NCBI GenBank assembly: GCA_963933115.1
Contig: CAWVSL010000015.1
Location: 1-57,478, forward strand
Source: JALJPB01 sp963933115
Lineage (GTDB): Bacteria; Pseudomonadota; Gammaproteobacteria; Enterobacterales; Alteromonadaceae
Direction: 5' to 3'
Length of the DNA: 57,478 nucleotides
Of the stretch, positions 1-8,528 are shown in pieces. The notes beneath the pieces are model-generated. The model saw nothing but the letters and a program-made list of their open reading frames with translations. It did no database searches and had not been told where the DNA came from. Position 1 is the stretch's first letter. The number at the start of each line of letters is the position of its first letter. The translations under genes were made by a program, and so were the position numbers.

Positions 1-840
1 GATGTATCGTCCTTTTTTGATATGACGTATTTGAAATACCCCTGCTATTTCTAAAGGTATACCCTCACTGTTAATCAGCCACTTAAAAGCGGTATCTTCA
101 TAGGTTTTTCGCCAACGATCAGACTCAGTTTGAAACATCGATAATTTACCACAATAACCAATCGCTCGAGCAACATCACCATGAACAATTTGAAATGCGC
201 CCTTGGCTTTATCTCTAGAAAACAAGCTGAAATTTTCAGATTTTATCTCAACAACTTGTGGTTTTGCATTAGCTTGAAGCATCGGATCAGACTCCGCCAA
301 CATTTCGGTGGTATATTCTTGTCTTGGGAAATATAAACTGTCTGTTTTTCCTTTTACTTGTTCAGCCAGAGAGTCTAAACAGTTTTCATGAAAAATAATG
401 TCGCAATCGGTATACCAAATCCAATCAGATTTTGTTGTCAAAGCAGCGATATTACGGCCAATTCCGCGCCTAAAGAGTTTACCATTAGCCAAAGGTTGCC
501 AATTCCAAGTGACATTTTTAGGCGATAGCGTAGAGAAATAGGCCAAAGTGTCAACCGTACCTTTATCTTCTATTGAATAAAAGACAGTAACAGTTAACGA
601 TAAATTTCTTGGTGGGTGATTAACAAAAGAACTTAATTGATAAGTCAACATATTGGAGTACTGCCAACAGTGACTAACAATTTCAAGACTCAAATTATCG
701 GTCTTTTGATGGCGTTGAGCTTGAGTTGGTAATCCTGCTCTAAACCAAGAAACGGGCAAAAAACGTTGAATAAAAAAGCGGAAAAACAAAATAGACAAAC
801 GGCTGAATCTGCTGGGTGGGTATGTTTTAGTTTTTAACAT
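1..840 (-). CDS. Glycosyltransferase (family-2-like), C-terminus off the window
   Basis: The minus strand is open from ATG at 840 to the window edge, giving 280 codons with no stop, so this is the N-terminal part of a longer gene. The sequence has a basic, aromatic N-terminus (LSILFFRFFIQRFLP). Around residues 139-151 it reads SDWIWYTDCDIIFHENCLD; TDCD (DCD at 145-147) is a DxD-type nucleotide-sugar/metal motif in the setting typical of GT-A fold glycosyltransferases. Residues 68-92 (SSFVNHPP, then SLTVTVFYSIED) resemble the family's first beta strand. It sits 49 nt downstream of an acyltransferase gene on the same strand, which fits surface-polysaccharide or glycolipid synthesis. Donor and acceptor cannot be read from the sequence. 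I am confident of a glycosyltransferase fold and not of the specificity. Confidence 0.6.
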   Translation of the reverse strand, partial: MLKTKTYPPSRFSRLSILFFRFFIQRFLPVSWFRAGLPTQAQRHQKTDNLSLEIVSHCWQYSNMLTYQLSSFVNHPPRNLSLTVTVFYSIEDKGTVDTLAYFSTLSPKNVTWNWQPLANGKLFRRGIGRNIAALTTKSDWIWYTDCDIIFHENCLDSLAEQVKGKTDSLYFPRQEYTTEMLAESDPMLQANAKPQVVEIKSENFSLFSRDKAKGAFQIVHGDVARAIGYCGKLSMFQTESDRWRKTYEDTAFKWLINSEGIPLEIAGVFQIRHIKKGRYI

Positions 841-889
841 GGTGTTCAATTAAACCTTTATTTTTTTCTATTGTAATTAGTCAAGTCAT

Positions 890-2869
890 TTACTTCAATG
901 AAATAGTGATGTTACTTTCTGATATTAACCTAGTTGCACCATAGACACTTAGATGACCATCATCAAAATAGAGCGACTTGCTATCATTTACAGCCGGACA
1001 ATGACTTGTGTGACATAAAATTTCAAAGGGCTTAATGGCTATTAATTGTTCATTGTAAGTGAGTGAGTCCAATTTTTCTAATATATACTGATTGCGGATA
1101 TAATAGTAATCTGCAGTAGTAGTATTGTGTAAGTTGTAACGCAAACCCCCACCAAAAATAGAAAAAGGGGTTAGCATCGTACTGATATGAGCCGGTAATT
1201 CAGGTATGGGATACTGCAGATAAACGATCTTTCCTGAAGTAATTAAACGTTCAACCATTTGCGATAGCCCTTGCCAATATAACTCTCTAGTCTCTTCGGC
1301 ATTGAGGTGGCTATATTGATCCGTTAATAACAGACTGGGATCTTTATTAGGGAGTTCAGGGTAATGGTTTCGGTGACTACCAAATAAAAATCCGTTGTAA
1401 TTAAAGCCTAAATAAACATGTTCAATGGATTTGTTCGCTTCTAAGTAACTAAAAGCTTCATTGACCCAATTTGTACAGCCAGCATCTTTTACATCAAAGA
1501 GGAGTGATGGCACACAACCACTAAAGCTTAAATGTAATAGGCCAGTATCTTTTGGCTCTAAAGCTTTTGCAAGTGCGTAAGCAGGTTCAACCGTATGGCT
1601 ATCGCCAAACGTCGCCCAAGTAACATTTTTTCCAAAATATTGGCATGAGTTTTTGGGTTGTTCAAAATTATGGCCGTTATAATGACATTGCTTTCTTTTA
1701 GGACTAAATTTTATCGATTGGACATAGCTACTATCGCCAAATCTAGATTGAAAACCTCGCTGAGAAACACCTATTAAACCAATAACAACAAAAAAGACAA
1801 TCGAGATGCTTGCGTACTGTAAAATAGTGAATCTTGCTTTGGATGCTTTAACCGCTTTTCTTCTGAAAGGCTTCTCAACATATTGATAACTCAATAATGC
1901 ACAGAGAAACGTTAAAAATATAGCGGCAAAAAATAACCTGGGTTCAGGCTCACCAATCGACTTTAAACGTAAAAAAGCAAAGAAGGGTTGGTGCCATAAG
2001 TACAGAGAGTAAGAAATTAAACCGATGCCAACAAATAAGCGGTTTCCTAAAAATCTTCCGACTAAAGTATCAATAGTGCTAAAACTAATAATAAGGACAG
2101 TGCCAATAATCGGAACTAAAGCATAAAAACTTGGAAATAAAGTATGGTCATCAAAAAAGCATATAGAATAAACAATAAGCATGAGCCCCAGAATACCGAG
2201 TGATTCTCTTTGCCAGTTTTTAATGTGAACTGACTGGATACTTGTCAACGCAATTAAGGCACCAGCAAAAAGCTCCCAAGCTCGGCTGAAGATCAAATAA
2301 AAGTTGGCATCAGCATAGCCTTTCACGGCTAAAAAGTGAGCTAATAATAATGATAGCATCGATAAAATAATAATAATTTTAGTGATCTGTTTTTTACCCT
2401 TTACCCATAAATAGCTAAGTAAAATAGGGAAGAACAAATAAAATTGCTCTTCAACCGCTAAGCTCCAAGTATGTAGTAGGGGTTTTTGATCTGATACCGT
2501 TGAGAAGTAACCACTGGTAGTAAAAAAATGAAAATTAGAAGTAAAGGTTACTACTGACATTAAACTATTGGCATAGGATTTCAGCAGGTTGGCGGGCATA
2601 AAAATAAAGGCTAAAAAGGTGGTAACTACTAAAACAGCAGATAAGGCAGGTAAAATTCTTTTTGCACGACGTTCATAAAAATTTTTAATGGAAAATTTAT
2701 TTTGTGATAGCTCATCTAGGATAATGGTGGTAATTAAGTAACCACTGATAACAAAAAAGATATCAACACCGATGTAACCACCACTGAACCCAAAAATGCC
2801 AGCATGGAATAAAATGACAGGTATAACAGCAATCGCTCTTAAACCATCAATTTCTTTTCTATAGTGCAC
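890..2869 (-). CDS. Membrane acyltransferase (acyltransferase-3, OafA/YrhL type) with C-terminal SGNH domain
   Basis: The protein is 659 aa. The first about 380 residues form a polytopic acyltransferase-3 domain that starts with the typical HYRKEIDGLRAIAVIPVILF (the conserved RxxDGLRAxAV region), followed by GYIGVDIFFVISGYLIT and about ten hydrophobic segments. After a linker comes a periplasmic SGNH-hydrolase-like domain: block I FGDSHTVEP near residue 420, and block V DDGHLS at 636-641, which supplies the Asp and His of the triad. This arrangement is typical of O-acetyltransferases that modify O-antigen or other glycans. The family knowledge is that the membrane part delivers the acyl group and the SGNH part transfers it. 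It lies between a YgiM-like gene (48 nt upstream) and a glycosyltransferase, all on the minus strand. The exact acceptor is unknown. Confidence 0.88.
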   Translation of the reverse strand: MHYRKEIDGLRAIAVIPVILFHAGIFGFSGGYIGVDIFFVISGYLITTIILDELSQNKFSIKNFYERRAKRILPALSAVLVVTTFLAFIFMPANLLKSYANSLMSVVTFTSNFHFFTTSGYFSTVSDQKPLLHTWSLAVEEQFYLFFPILLSYLWVKGKKQITKIIIILSMLSLLLAHFLAVKGYADANFYLIFSRAWELFAGALIALTSIQSVHIKNWQRESLGILGLMLIVYSICFFDDHTLFPSFYALVPIIGTVLIISFSTIDTLVGRFLGNRLFVGIGLISYSLYLWHQPFFAFLRLKSIGEPEPRLFFAAIFLTFLCALLSYQYVEKPFRRKAVKASKARFTILQYASISIVFFVVIGLIGVSQRGFQSRFGDSSYVQSIKFSPKRKQCHYNGHNFEQPKNSCQYFGKNVTWATFGDSHTVEPAYALAKALEPKDTGLLHLSFSGCVPSLLFDVKDAGCTNWVNEAFSYLEANKSIEHVYLGFNYNGFLFGSHRNHYPELPNKDPSLLLTDQYSHLNAEETRELYWQGLSQMVERLITSGKIVYLQYPIPELPAHISTMLTPFSIFGGGLRYNLHNTTTADYYYIRNQYILEKLDSLTYNEQLIAIKPFEILCHTSHCPAVNDSKSLYFDDGHLSVYGATRLISESNITISLK

Positions 2870-2917
2870 TTTGAGTTCCTTTAGGTTAACTGTTAAACAG
2901 TTATTTACTTTTTACTA

Positions 2918-3565
2918 TTACTTCCAGTTATCCATACTTCCGCGGCGGCGGCCACCAAGTTTTGGTATAATTAAGCCTAAAATAAGGCCTATAGCTAAGA
3001 CAATGGCACCAGTAAAAAACCATTGTTTTTGTACATCAGTATCTTGGGTTTTAAGTTTAGCTTGAGTTGATGACAGTTGATTTTTTAATACAGCAACTTC
3101 ATTATTTAATTGGCTACTACTATCGTTTAAATTACTGACCGTTTCTTTGGTGTTATTTAACTGGCTGTCTAATTGCTTATTGAGATCTTTTGCACTGGCT
3201 AGTTGTGCATTTAACTCTGCAGCAACAAAACGTAACCCAGGCTCTTGGCTTATATATTTACTTTCAACCCAAGTCATTCTCTTTTTTTCATCAATTACCT
3301 GACTGTAATCATTTTGCTCTAAACCGGTCACTCTTATTTGAGAACCAGCATTAATAGTCCCAACAATTCGATAATTGTTACCAGCGCCAGCATGCATATA
3401 AACAAAAAGTTCATCGGTAATGTAGGCTTGACTGGTATCTGAGGGGAGTATTTGTGGTGAGTCCTGTTGGTCCTCAAAAGCAAGTGATTCTAAAGATAAA
3501 ACAAACAAGCTAAGAGAAAAAAATCGTACCAGTGTTTTTATCAGTGTTCTTTGGGGAGTGTTCAT
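2918..3565 (-). CDS. ygiM: YgiM-like SH3 domain protein (TIGR04211 family), membrane-anchored
   Basis: This 215-aa protein has an N-terminal signal sequence (residues 10-29, LVRFFSLSLFVLSLESLAF) and a bacterial SH3 domain at about 47-110 (YITDELFVYMHAGAGNNYRI, then INAGSQIRVTG). A coiled coil follows at about 115-175 (AQLASAKDLNKQLDSQLNNT), then a single C-terminal membrane helix (FFTGAIVLAIGLILGLIIP) with a basic tail. The order signal, SH3, coiled coil, TM, basic end matches E. coli YgiM, which is of similar length. In E. coli ygiM lies close to ygiF-glnE, and here it is divergent from ygiF across 207 nt. Its function is unknown; a periplasmic envelope role is inferred from topology. Confidence 0.8.
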   Translation of the reverse strand: MNTPQRTLIKTLVRFFSLSLFVLSLESLAFEDQQDSPQILPSDTSQAYITDELFVYMHAGAGNNYRIVGTINAGSQIRVTGLEQNDYSQVIDEKKRMTWVESKYISQEPGLRFVAAELNAQLASAKDLNKQLDSQLNNTKETVSNLNDSSSQLNNEVAVLKNQLSSTQAKLKTQDTDVQKQWFFTGAIVLAIGLILGLIIPKLGGRRRGSMDNWK

Positions 3566-3772
3566 CGAGCAACCAATATAAATATTAACAAAATCATGTT
3601 CAGATACTATGGGTTTGGTACCTTAATCGCAAGTGAATATTGATTTATGAAGCGAAAATAGTAATATTTTTTAGTAATATAATTCCGCTTTTATTCATAA
3701 AAGTATATATTTAAAGACTATGTATACTAATTAGTTAGTTACCAAGCATGGTAGAGCTAAAAATGAGATAAT

Positions 3773-5371
3773 ATGAACACAGAGATCGAACTCAAATTCT
3801 TAGTTTTAAATAAGGATGTTAATGAGCAAACAGCGAATAAAATCACTCAGTTGCTCAAAGAAAAAAAATATACTTTTTTTTGTCAGGAAAAAGAATTAAT
3901 CAATAGTTATTTCGATACCTCTGATTTACAGTTACGACAATTAGATATGGGGTTAAGGGTTAGAACAAGCATTGATCAATTGGGTAATCGTGCTCTAGAG
4001 CAAACCATAAAAACTTCAGGTAAAATTATCGGAGGCCTTCATCAAAGACCTGAATATAATGTTGATATTAATACCAACTTCCCTGTGTTGTCTCAGTTTC
4101 CTCAATCAATATGGCCTGATAATCAAAATATAGAAAACCTTCAAAATCAACTGGTGAGTATTTTTACTACTAATTTTAAACGCTTGTTCTGGCAAATTAC
4201 CATTGAGGGTTTAAATGGTCAGCAAAGTGAGATTGAATTGGTCTTTGACCAAGGGACTATTGAGACTCATGGGAAAAAAGAAGCGCTCTGTGAGATAGAG
4301 TTAGAGTTGGTCAATGGTTCTTTAAGTGATTTATTAATCTTGGCCAAAGTCCTTTGTTTTGGTTTGAAAATCAGGCCTGGTATTAAAAGTAAAGCCGCTA
4401 GAGGTTATGGGCTTTGGCAAAAGGATATAATTAATATTCCAGCTAATATTGAAAGAAACACAGAATATCAAAAAGAGGTAAATACATTAGCAAATTTAGC
4501 GCTCATTCCTCTAAATTTCCCTAAAAACTTAAATCAAATTTTTATTCATGGCATTGATTTTGGATTAATGAAAGTACAAAAATTAGTTGATGCTTATAGC
4601 GAAAATCCCTCTTTGGCTATTTTGAATGAGATAACGGAAATTCTGGCTTTATTAAGACAAGGTTTTTGGTTATTTGAATATTGTTTAGACGAAAAAATGA
4701 AAAAACTTAGAAATGAATTAAGTTTTTTTATTAAAAAACTACATTGGGTTGAAGGTGCTTGTCACTTGAAGGAGTTGACGACAAAAACAGGTAATTATCG
4801 TGCAAAACTTCATTATAGTGACTCATTAATTATTCAGCTCAAGTCAGAAAAGAATAATTTTCCTAATAGTGAAGAGATTATTGAATTATTTCATACGGCA
4901 CGCTTTAATCGCCTACAGTTATCTTTACTTGAAATTTTACTTAGCGTTGAAGATATTATTGACCAAGGTAAAATATCGGAGGACCTAGTAGCCGTTAATA
5001 ACTTTGCTCAGTCTTCTTTAGAGTCCAGCTTACAATGTTTGATTCAAATTATGCCTAAAGAAGGGGCGTTCAGTGCTCAACAATATCTTGCTCATCATAA
5101 GTTACTTATTCGCTCTTTGTTAACAGGTAGCTGGTTTGGTTCTTTGTTTGATAAAGCCAGTCGTCTAGCATTTAGAAACCCTTGGTTAGATATAAAACAA
5201 GGTGTTAGCGAGTTACAAACTATTTTATTATTGCAGCAGCAGTTACTAAAGCTTGATGACCGAGATGAGAAGTTAGAAAGGTGGCTTGAGTCTAAAATTG
5301 AACATCTATTATTAACTTTGGAGCAATCGAGGAATTTGGCAGTTTTAATGTTGCCCTATTGGCGAAATTAG
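3773..5371 (+). CDS. ygiF: Inorganic triphosphatase, CYTH-CHAD protein
   Basis: The protein is 532 aa. The N-terminal CYTH domain (1-205) begins MNTEIELKFLV, which carries the ExExK signature. It continues with further tunnel residues, for example LRVRTS, LEQTIKTSG and CEIELELVNG. The C-terminal CHAD domain (about 235-530) is helical and rich in His and Arg. E. coli YgiF has this domain order and hydrolyses inorganic triphosphate. In E. coli ygiF is directly followed by glnE; here an 8.5-kb block separates them. The ATG at 3773 places the ExExK motif at the extreme N-terminus, as expected. No strong Shine-Dalgarno sequence is visible. Catalytic residues look intact. Confidence 0.9.
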   Translation: MNTEIELKFLVLNKDVNEQTANKITQLLKEKKYTFFCQEKELINSYFDTSDLQLRQLDMGLRVRTSIDQLGNRALEQTIKTSGKIIGGLHQRPEYNVDINTNFPVLSQFPQSIWPDNQNIENLQNQLVSIFTTNFKRLFWQITIEGLNGQQSEIELVFDQGTIETHGKKEALCEIELELVNGSLSDLLILAKVLCFGLKIRPGIKSKAARGYGLWQKDIINIPANIERNTEYQKEVNTLANLALIPLNFPKNLNQIFIHGIDFGLMKVQKLVDAYSENPSLAILNEITEILALLRQGFWLFEYCLDEKMKKLRNELSFFIKKLHWVEGACHLKELTTKTGNYRAKLHYSDSLIIQLKSEKNNFPNSEEIIELFHTARFNRLQLSLLEILLSVEDIIDQGKISEDLVAVNNFAQSSLESSLQCLIQIMPKEGAFSAQQYLAHHKLLIRSLLTGSWFGSLFDKASRLAFRNPWLDIKQGVSELQTILLLQQQLLKLDDRDEKLERWLESKIEHLLLTLEQSRNLAVLMLPYWRN

Positions 5372-5418
5372 TCATAAAGTGAATGGCCGATTAGCCTATA
5401 TTTGTTGGAATGAACTAA

Positions 5419-6351
5419 GTGAAACTAAAAAAAACATGTAAATACCAGCGTTTAATTAGCCTACTTTTTTTGATTCTGAGTATTAACAGTTTTGTTGAGG
5501 CAACAGAATATTTGCTTCCTAGTGGTGACAAACGGTTAATTGGTCAGTTAGAACACCATGTTGTACAAAAAGGTGACTATTTTCAGGAAATTGCCGAGAC
5601 ATACAATGTTGGCTTTTTGGCTTTATTGGCAGCTAATCCAGGGGTAGACCCATTTTTACCTAAACTAGGTCATAACCTCTTAATACCATCACAGATGCTA
5701 TTACCTTTTATTAAACGAATAGGTATCGTGATTAACCTTCCTGAGTTGAGGTTATATTATTTTTTGCCTGCAGAAAATAAGGTCATGGTATTCCCTGTTG
5801 GTATTGGTCGAGAAGGATTAGAAACACCAAGAACAATGACCTATATAGGAAAAAAAAGGCAGAATCCTGTTTGGCGACCAACAAAAGAAACACGAGCTCG
5901 CTATTTTGCTAAGCATGGCAAAGAAATGGTTAGAGAGGTAGCTGCGGGCCCTGATAATCCTTTTGGACAATATGCATTACGCTTAGGGTTAAGTGAGTAT
6001 TTAATCCATGGTTCAAATAAACGATTTGGTATAGGGATGCGCGCTAGTGCTGGTTGTATTCGTATGTATGACAATGATATCAAGTGGTTATTTGATAATG
6101 TGCCAGAAAAAACACCAGTTCATATTATTGAACAGCCTATTAAAATGTCTCATGAACAACCAGGTTTAAAGCTTATTGAAATTCACCAACCATTAACTCG
6201 GCAAGGGGTTGAACCTAAGAAAGTTTCTGTTCCTGATTTAGTAAAGACTTTTCTTAGTGGTAAAGATAAACATTGGCCTTTATTACTTCCTTATTTTGAA
6301 AAACCTCAAGGTGTTGTTATCGCCATAAAATCAAGAGGTAAAAATAAATAA
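5419..6351 (+). CDS. LysM L,D-transpeptidase (ErfK/YbiS/YcfS/YnhG type)
   Basis: This 310-aa periplasmic enzyme starts at GTG 5419. The only nearby ATG (5410) runs into a stop after two codons. It has a signal peptide (about 1-29), a LysM domain at 46-92 (HHVVQKGDYFQEIAETYNV to NLLIP), and a YkuD catalytic domain at about 100-240. The catalytic signature is HGSN at 197-200 and SAGCIRM with Cys213 as nucleophile. This architecture is that of the E. coli LdtA-C enzymes, which link the lipoprotein Lpp to peptidoglycan. A convergent Lpp-like gene lies only 143 nt away, so attaching that lipoprotein is the likely role, although 3-3 crosslinking cannot be excluded. It follows ygiF by 47 nt. Confidence 0.88.
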   Translation: MKLKKTCKYQRLISLLFLILSINSFVEATEYLLPSGDKRLIGQLEHHVVQKGDYFQEIAETYNVGFLALLAANPGVDPFLPKLGHNLLIPSQMLLPFIKRIGIVINLPELRLYYFLPAENKVMVFPVGIGREGLETPRTMTYIGKKRQNPVWRPTKETRARYFAKHGKEMVREVAAGPDNPFGQYALRLGLSEYLIHGSNKRFGIGMRASAGCIRMYDNDIKWLFDNVPEKTPVHIIEQPIKMSHEQPGLKLIEIHQPLTRQGVEPKKVSVPDLVKTFLSGKDKHWPLLLPYFEKPQGVVIAIKSRGKNK

Positions 6352-6444
6352 GTGTAAATTAGCCTTATGTTCTCGGTTCACAACATTAATAGATATAAGA
6401 ACATATGTTTTATCTTAAATGGGAAATATAGAGAAATTGATATA

Positions 6445-6474
6445 TAAAAAACACCTATTTAATCATAAGTGTTT
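6445..6474 (-). terminator. Intrinsic terminator of the Lpp-like gene
   Basis: Read on the minus strand, AAACACTTA pairs with TAGGTGTTT (9 bp including one U-G pair) around an 8-nt loop. A run of T follows, directly downstream of the lipoprotein stop codon. Confidence 0.6.
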
Positions 6475-6494
6475 CTTATTTAGATTGATGGGGG

Positions 6495-6788
6495 TTATTT
6501 TTTGTACGATTTTACTATATTGGTAATGCGGTCATTAGCTCTTTTTGCTTCCATAGCGGCCTGCTTAGAAGTCAGGGCTAGTCTACTAACCATTTTGTTA
6601 CTCTGTTCTTGCTGTGCATTTAGTCCAGTTACTTCAGTTGAAAGGGAGTCTACTTTTGTAGATAAATTATCAACCTTAGTCGTTAAACTGTTAATTTTTT
6701 GTTCTAGTACGCCGGTGTTTGAACAACCAGCCATTGCTAGTACCGCTATTAATGAATAAATTAATGCTGATAATTTTTTTGTTAACAT
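6495..6788 (-). CDS. Lpp-like outer-membrane lipoprotein
   Basis: This small protein of 97 aa has a lipoprotein signal peptide with lipobox LAMAGC (Cys22). The mature part is a heptad-patterned coiled coil (LEQKINSLTTKVDNLSTKVD). The C-terminus is KSYKK, ending in Tyr-Lys-Lys, close to the Tyr-Arg-Lys end of E. coli Lpp, whose last Lys is bound to peptidoglycan. The mature chain is about 76 aa against 58 in E. coli Lpp. AAGGGA precedes the ATG. Its neighbour across a short convergent gap is an L,D-transpeptidase of the class that performs this attachment. Family assignment rests on architecture rather than strong sequence identity, so I give no gene symbol. Confidence 0.75.
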   Translation of the reverse strand: MLTKKLSALIYSLIAVLAMAGCSNTGVLEQKINSLTTKVDNLSTKVDSLSTEVTGLNAQQEQSNKMVSRLALTSKQAAMEAKRANDRITNIVKSYKK

Positions 6789-6958
6789 AATGATGTCCCT
6801 TATTTAGATTTTAAACTTACTGTTATAATATGTAACATTAATATCGCTAAATAGTTAAACAGATAGAATGTCCATACATTAAAATGAGTATGGCATAAAA
6901 AAAAATATATATGCGGTGACTTAATTCATTATTAACAAATAACTCATGGATTGCTTAT

Positions 6959-7414
6959 TTATTTATTTACTTTCACTTGAATTAATAATTGTGTCAGCTT
7001 TTCATCAAGTGCTATGTTTTGTGCAATGATTTTTTTGTTTTGCTCCCTTAATTCTCGATTTTTAACATTGGTATCAGAAAAACCAACAAATCGGTCGATG
7101 AATTGCGCTCCAATAAAACCGACTAAACCAACACCTAAATAAAACATAACAGCAACAATTAATCGACCTTCAATAGTCACAGGGTAAAAGTCACCAAAAC
7201 CTATGGTACTAGCACTCATTTGTAAGGTCCAAAAAGCGTCTTTATAACTGGTTATATTACTGCTGGGTACCATTGCCTCATAATGTACTAAAGCAAAGGA
7301 GAGAAGACCAATAGTGATGTAGAGTACGATCATTGAAATGAGCAATAAAAAACCAGTGTTATAATTCTTAACACCATATTTATCGATACTGTGTGACTTT
7401 ATTTTTATCTTCAT
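6959..7414 (-). CDS. Two-TM ion channel, potassium-type pore
   Basis: This 151-aa protein has TM1 at about 20-43, a pore loop with selectivity filter TIGFGDFYP (70-78; the TVGYG family with Gly-Phe-Gly), and TM2 at about 83-107. A charged C-terminal coiled coil follows (118-150), and there is no RCK domain. It therefore belongs to the ion_trans_2 family, probably selective for potassium. The start overlaps the stop of the upstream gene by ATGA (7411-7414), which implies translational coupling. It is the last gene of the minus-strand PspA/DUF350 block. What gates it is unknown. Confidence 0.85.
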   Translation of the reverse strand: MKIKIKSHSIDKYGVKNYNTGFLLLISMIVLYITIGLLSFALVHYEAMVPSSNITSYKDAFWTLQMSASTIGFGDFYPVTIEGRLIVAVMFYLGVGLVGFIGAQFIDRFVGFSDTNVKNRELREQNKKIIAQNIALDEKLTQLLIQVKVNK

Positions 7415-7752
7415 TTTTTTTCTACAAATAATTTATTATCAGTTATATGGTGAATAAGTTCATCCATGAGCTTCTTTTTAATATCTAACTGCTGTTCAGG
7501 TGCTAATTGATATTTCTCTGCCAATACCACATAGTCATCAGGCGCTAAACTTACAGTCAAACGAGGTCGTTTAGGGCGTTTGTTAATTGTTAACCCTAGG
7601 ATATCTCGAATTTGATCTGAGGGGCTTAACCCTGCTTTAAGTGCTTCAGTTCTGATGGCTAATTGTATTTTTTCATCTATATCAAAGGCAACTTGCACCG
7701 CTTTTATTGCTTTAATCGATGATTGCCATTTTTCAAGCACTTTTCTACTCAT
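7411..7752 (-). CDS. Hypothetical protein, possible tandem ribbon-helix-helix fold
   Basis: I do not recognise a named family for this 113-aa protein. Two segments each look like a strand followed by two helices: VAFDIDEKIQLAIRTEALKA with SPSDQIRDIL (about 21-52), and RPRLTVSLAPDDYVVLAEKY with ELIHHI (about 60-102). That pattern, with a basic linker (NKRPKRPR), is compatible with ribbon-helix-helix DNA-binding domains. The gene is translationally coupled to the ion channel and lies 38 nt downstream of the DUF2491 gene. It is the only candidate DNA-binding protein in the block, so it could be the local regulator; this is inference only. Confidence 0.55.
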   Translation of the reverse strand: MSRKVLEKWQSSIKAIKAVQVAFDIDEKIQLAIRTEALKAGLSPSDQIRDILGLTINKRPKRPRLTVSLAPDDYVVLAEKYQLAPEQQLDIKKKLMDELIHHITDNKLFVEKK

Positions 7753-7790
7753 GATCTGACCTGTCTGTAAGCTCGTGTAATAATGGTAAG

Positions 7791-8429
7791 TTAACTACCT
7801 GGATACATATCAATAATATCGGTTAATGGTCGATAAATCGATAAAAATATATCGGTATCACCATCCTGCCAAACTTCTACATCGATTCCGCGGCTTTGGT
7901 CTTTATCAAGTAATTGGTAAAGCTCAAATTGCTCGCCACTGCCTTGACCTTCGAAAGGTGAAAGTGTTTGAGAACGGTTATCTTTGCGATGAAAATAGCC
8001 CACTTTTGCATAAATATTTTGTTGGTATTGTTCACTCGTCCAACTCATTGTTTTATCATTATCGTGTTGACGATTCAAAAAAGCCTCACCTGGCTCATCA
8101 AATAATGTTGAAAATTCATCTAAATCAAATAATGTTTCAATATCTTGATGTTCAATCTTTAAAGCAAATTTTAGGTAAGTTTTATCATCAATATCAAGAG
8201 ATAAAAATATCTCTAAATCATTATTACCAGTTAACGTCCACTCTGTTTGAGTGAAATTCTCATATTCATAACTATTAACGCTAGTCACTTGAAACTGCTG
8301 AGTTCGTAATGACTCCGGTAAGGCAAAACTGTCTGTTAATACAATAATATCTCCGGTGTTAAGTTCTTTCGCTGAAGATAATGTTCGTTGTTTTTCTTTT
8401 TTACCAAACATTTTTTTTAAGAAACTCAT
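7791..8429 (-). CDS. yjfK: DUF2491 family protein (YjfK-like)
   Basis: This soluble protein is about 212 aa. It starts with a basic SFLKKMFGKKEKQ segment, followed by a beta-rich body (TGDIIVLTDSFALPE; WTLTGNNDLEIFLSLDIDD) that matches the YjfK/DUF2491 family I know from the E. coli yjfIJKL cluster. I chose ATG 8429 because AAAGGA sits 9 nt upstream. The longer frame from ATG 8447 (six extra residues) has no visible ribosome-binding site. The function is unknown. It follows pspA after an apparent terminator and precedes the 113-aa gene by 38 nt. Confidence 0.75.
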   Translation of the reverse strand: MSFLKKMFGKKEKQRTLSSAKELNTGDIIVLTDSFALPESLRTQQFQVTSVNSYEYENFTQTEWTLTGNNDLEIFLSLDIDDKTYLKFALKIEHQDIETLFDLDEFSTLFDEPGEAFLNRQHDNDKTMSWTSEQYQQNIYAKVGYFHRKDNRSQTLSPFEGQGSGEQFELYQLLDKDQSRGIDVEVWQDGDTDIFLSIYRPLTDIIDMYPGS

Positions 8430-8460
8430 CGTGGTAAATCCTTTCATGAATTAATTTGAT

Positions 8461-8501
8461 AAAAAAAAACAAACTTCAAGCTAAAAATAGACTGAAGTTT
8501 G
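8461..8501 (-). terminator. Hairpin with T-run between pspA and the DUF2491 gene
   Basis: A perfect 9-bp stem (CAAACTTCA at 8470-8478 with TGAAGTTTG at 8493-8501) is followed on the minus strand by about nine T residues. It lies inside what otherwise looks like one operon, so partial termination could reduce expression of DUF2491, the 113-aa gene and the channel relative to PspA. Confidence 0.75.
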
Positions 8502-8528
8502 AATACCCAAGGTACTGTTGGTAATCAC

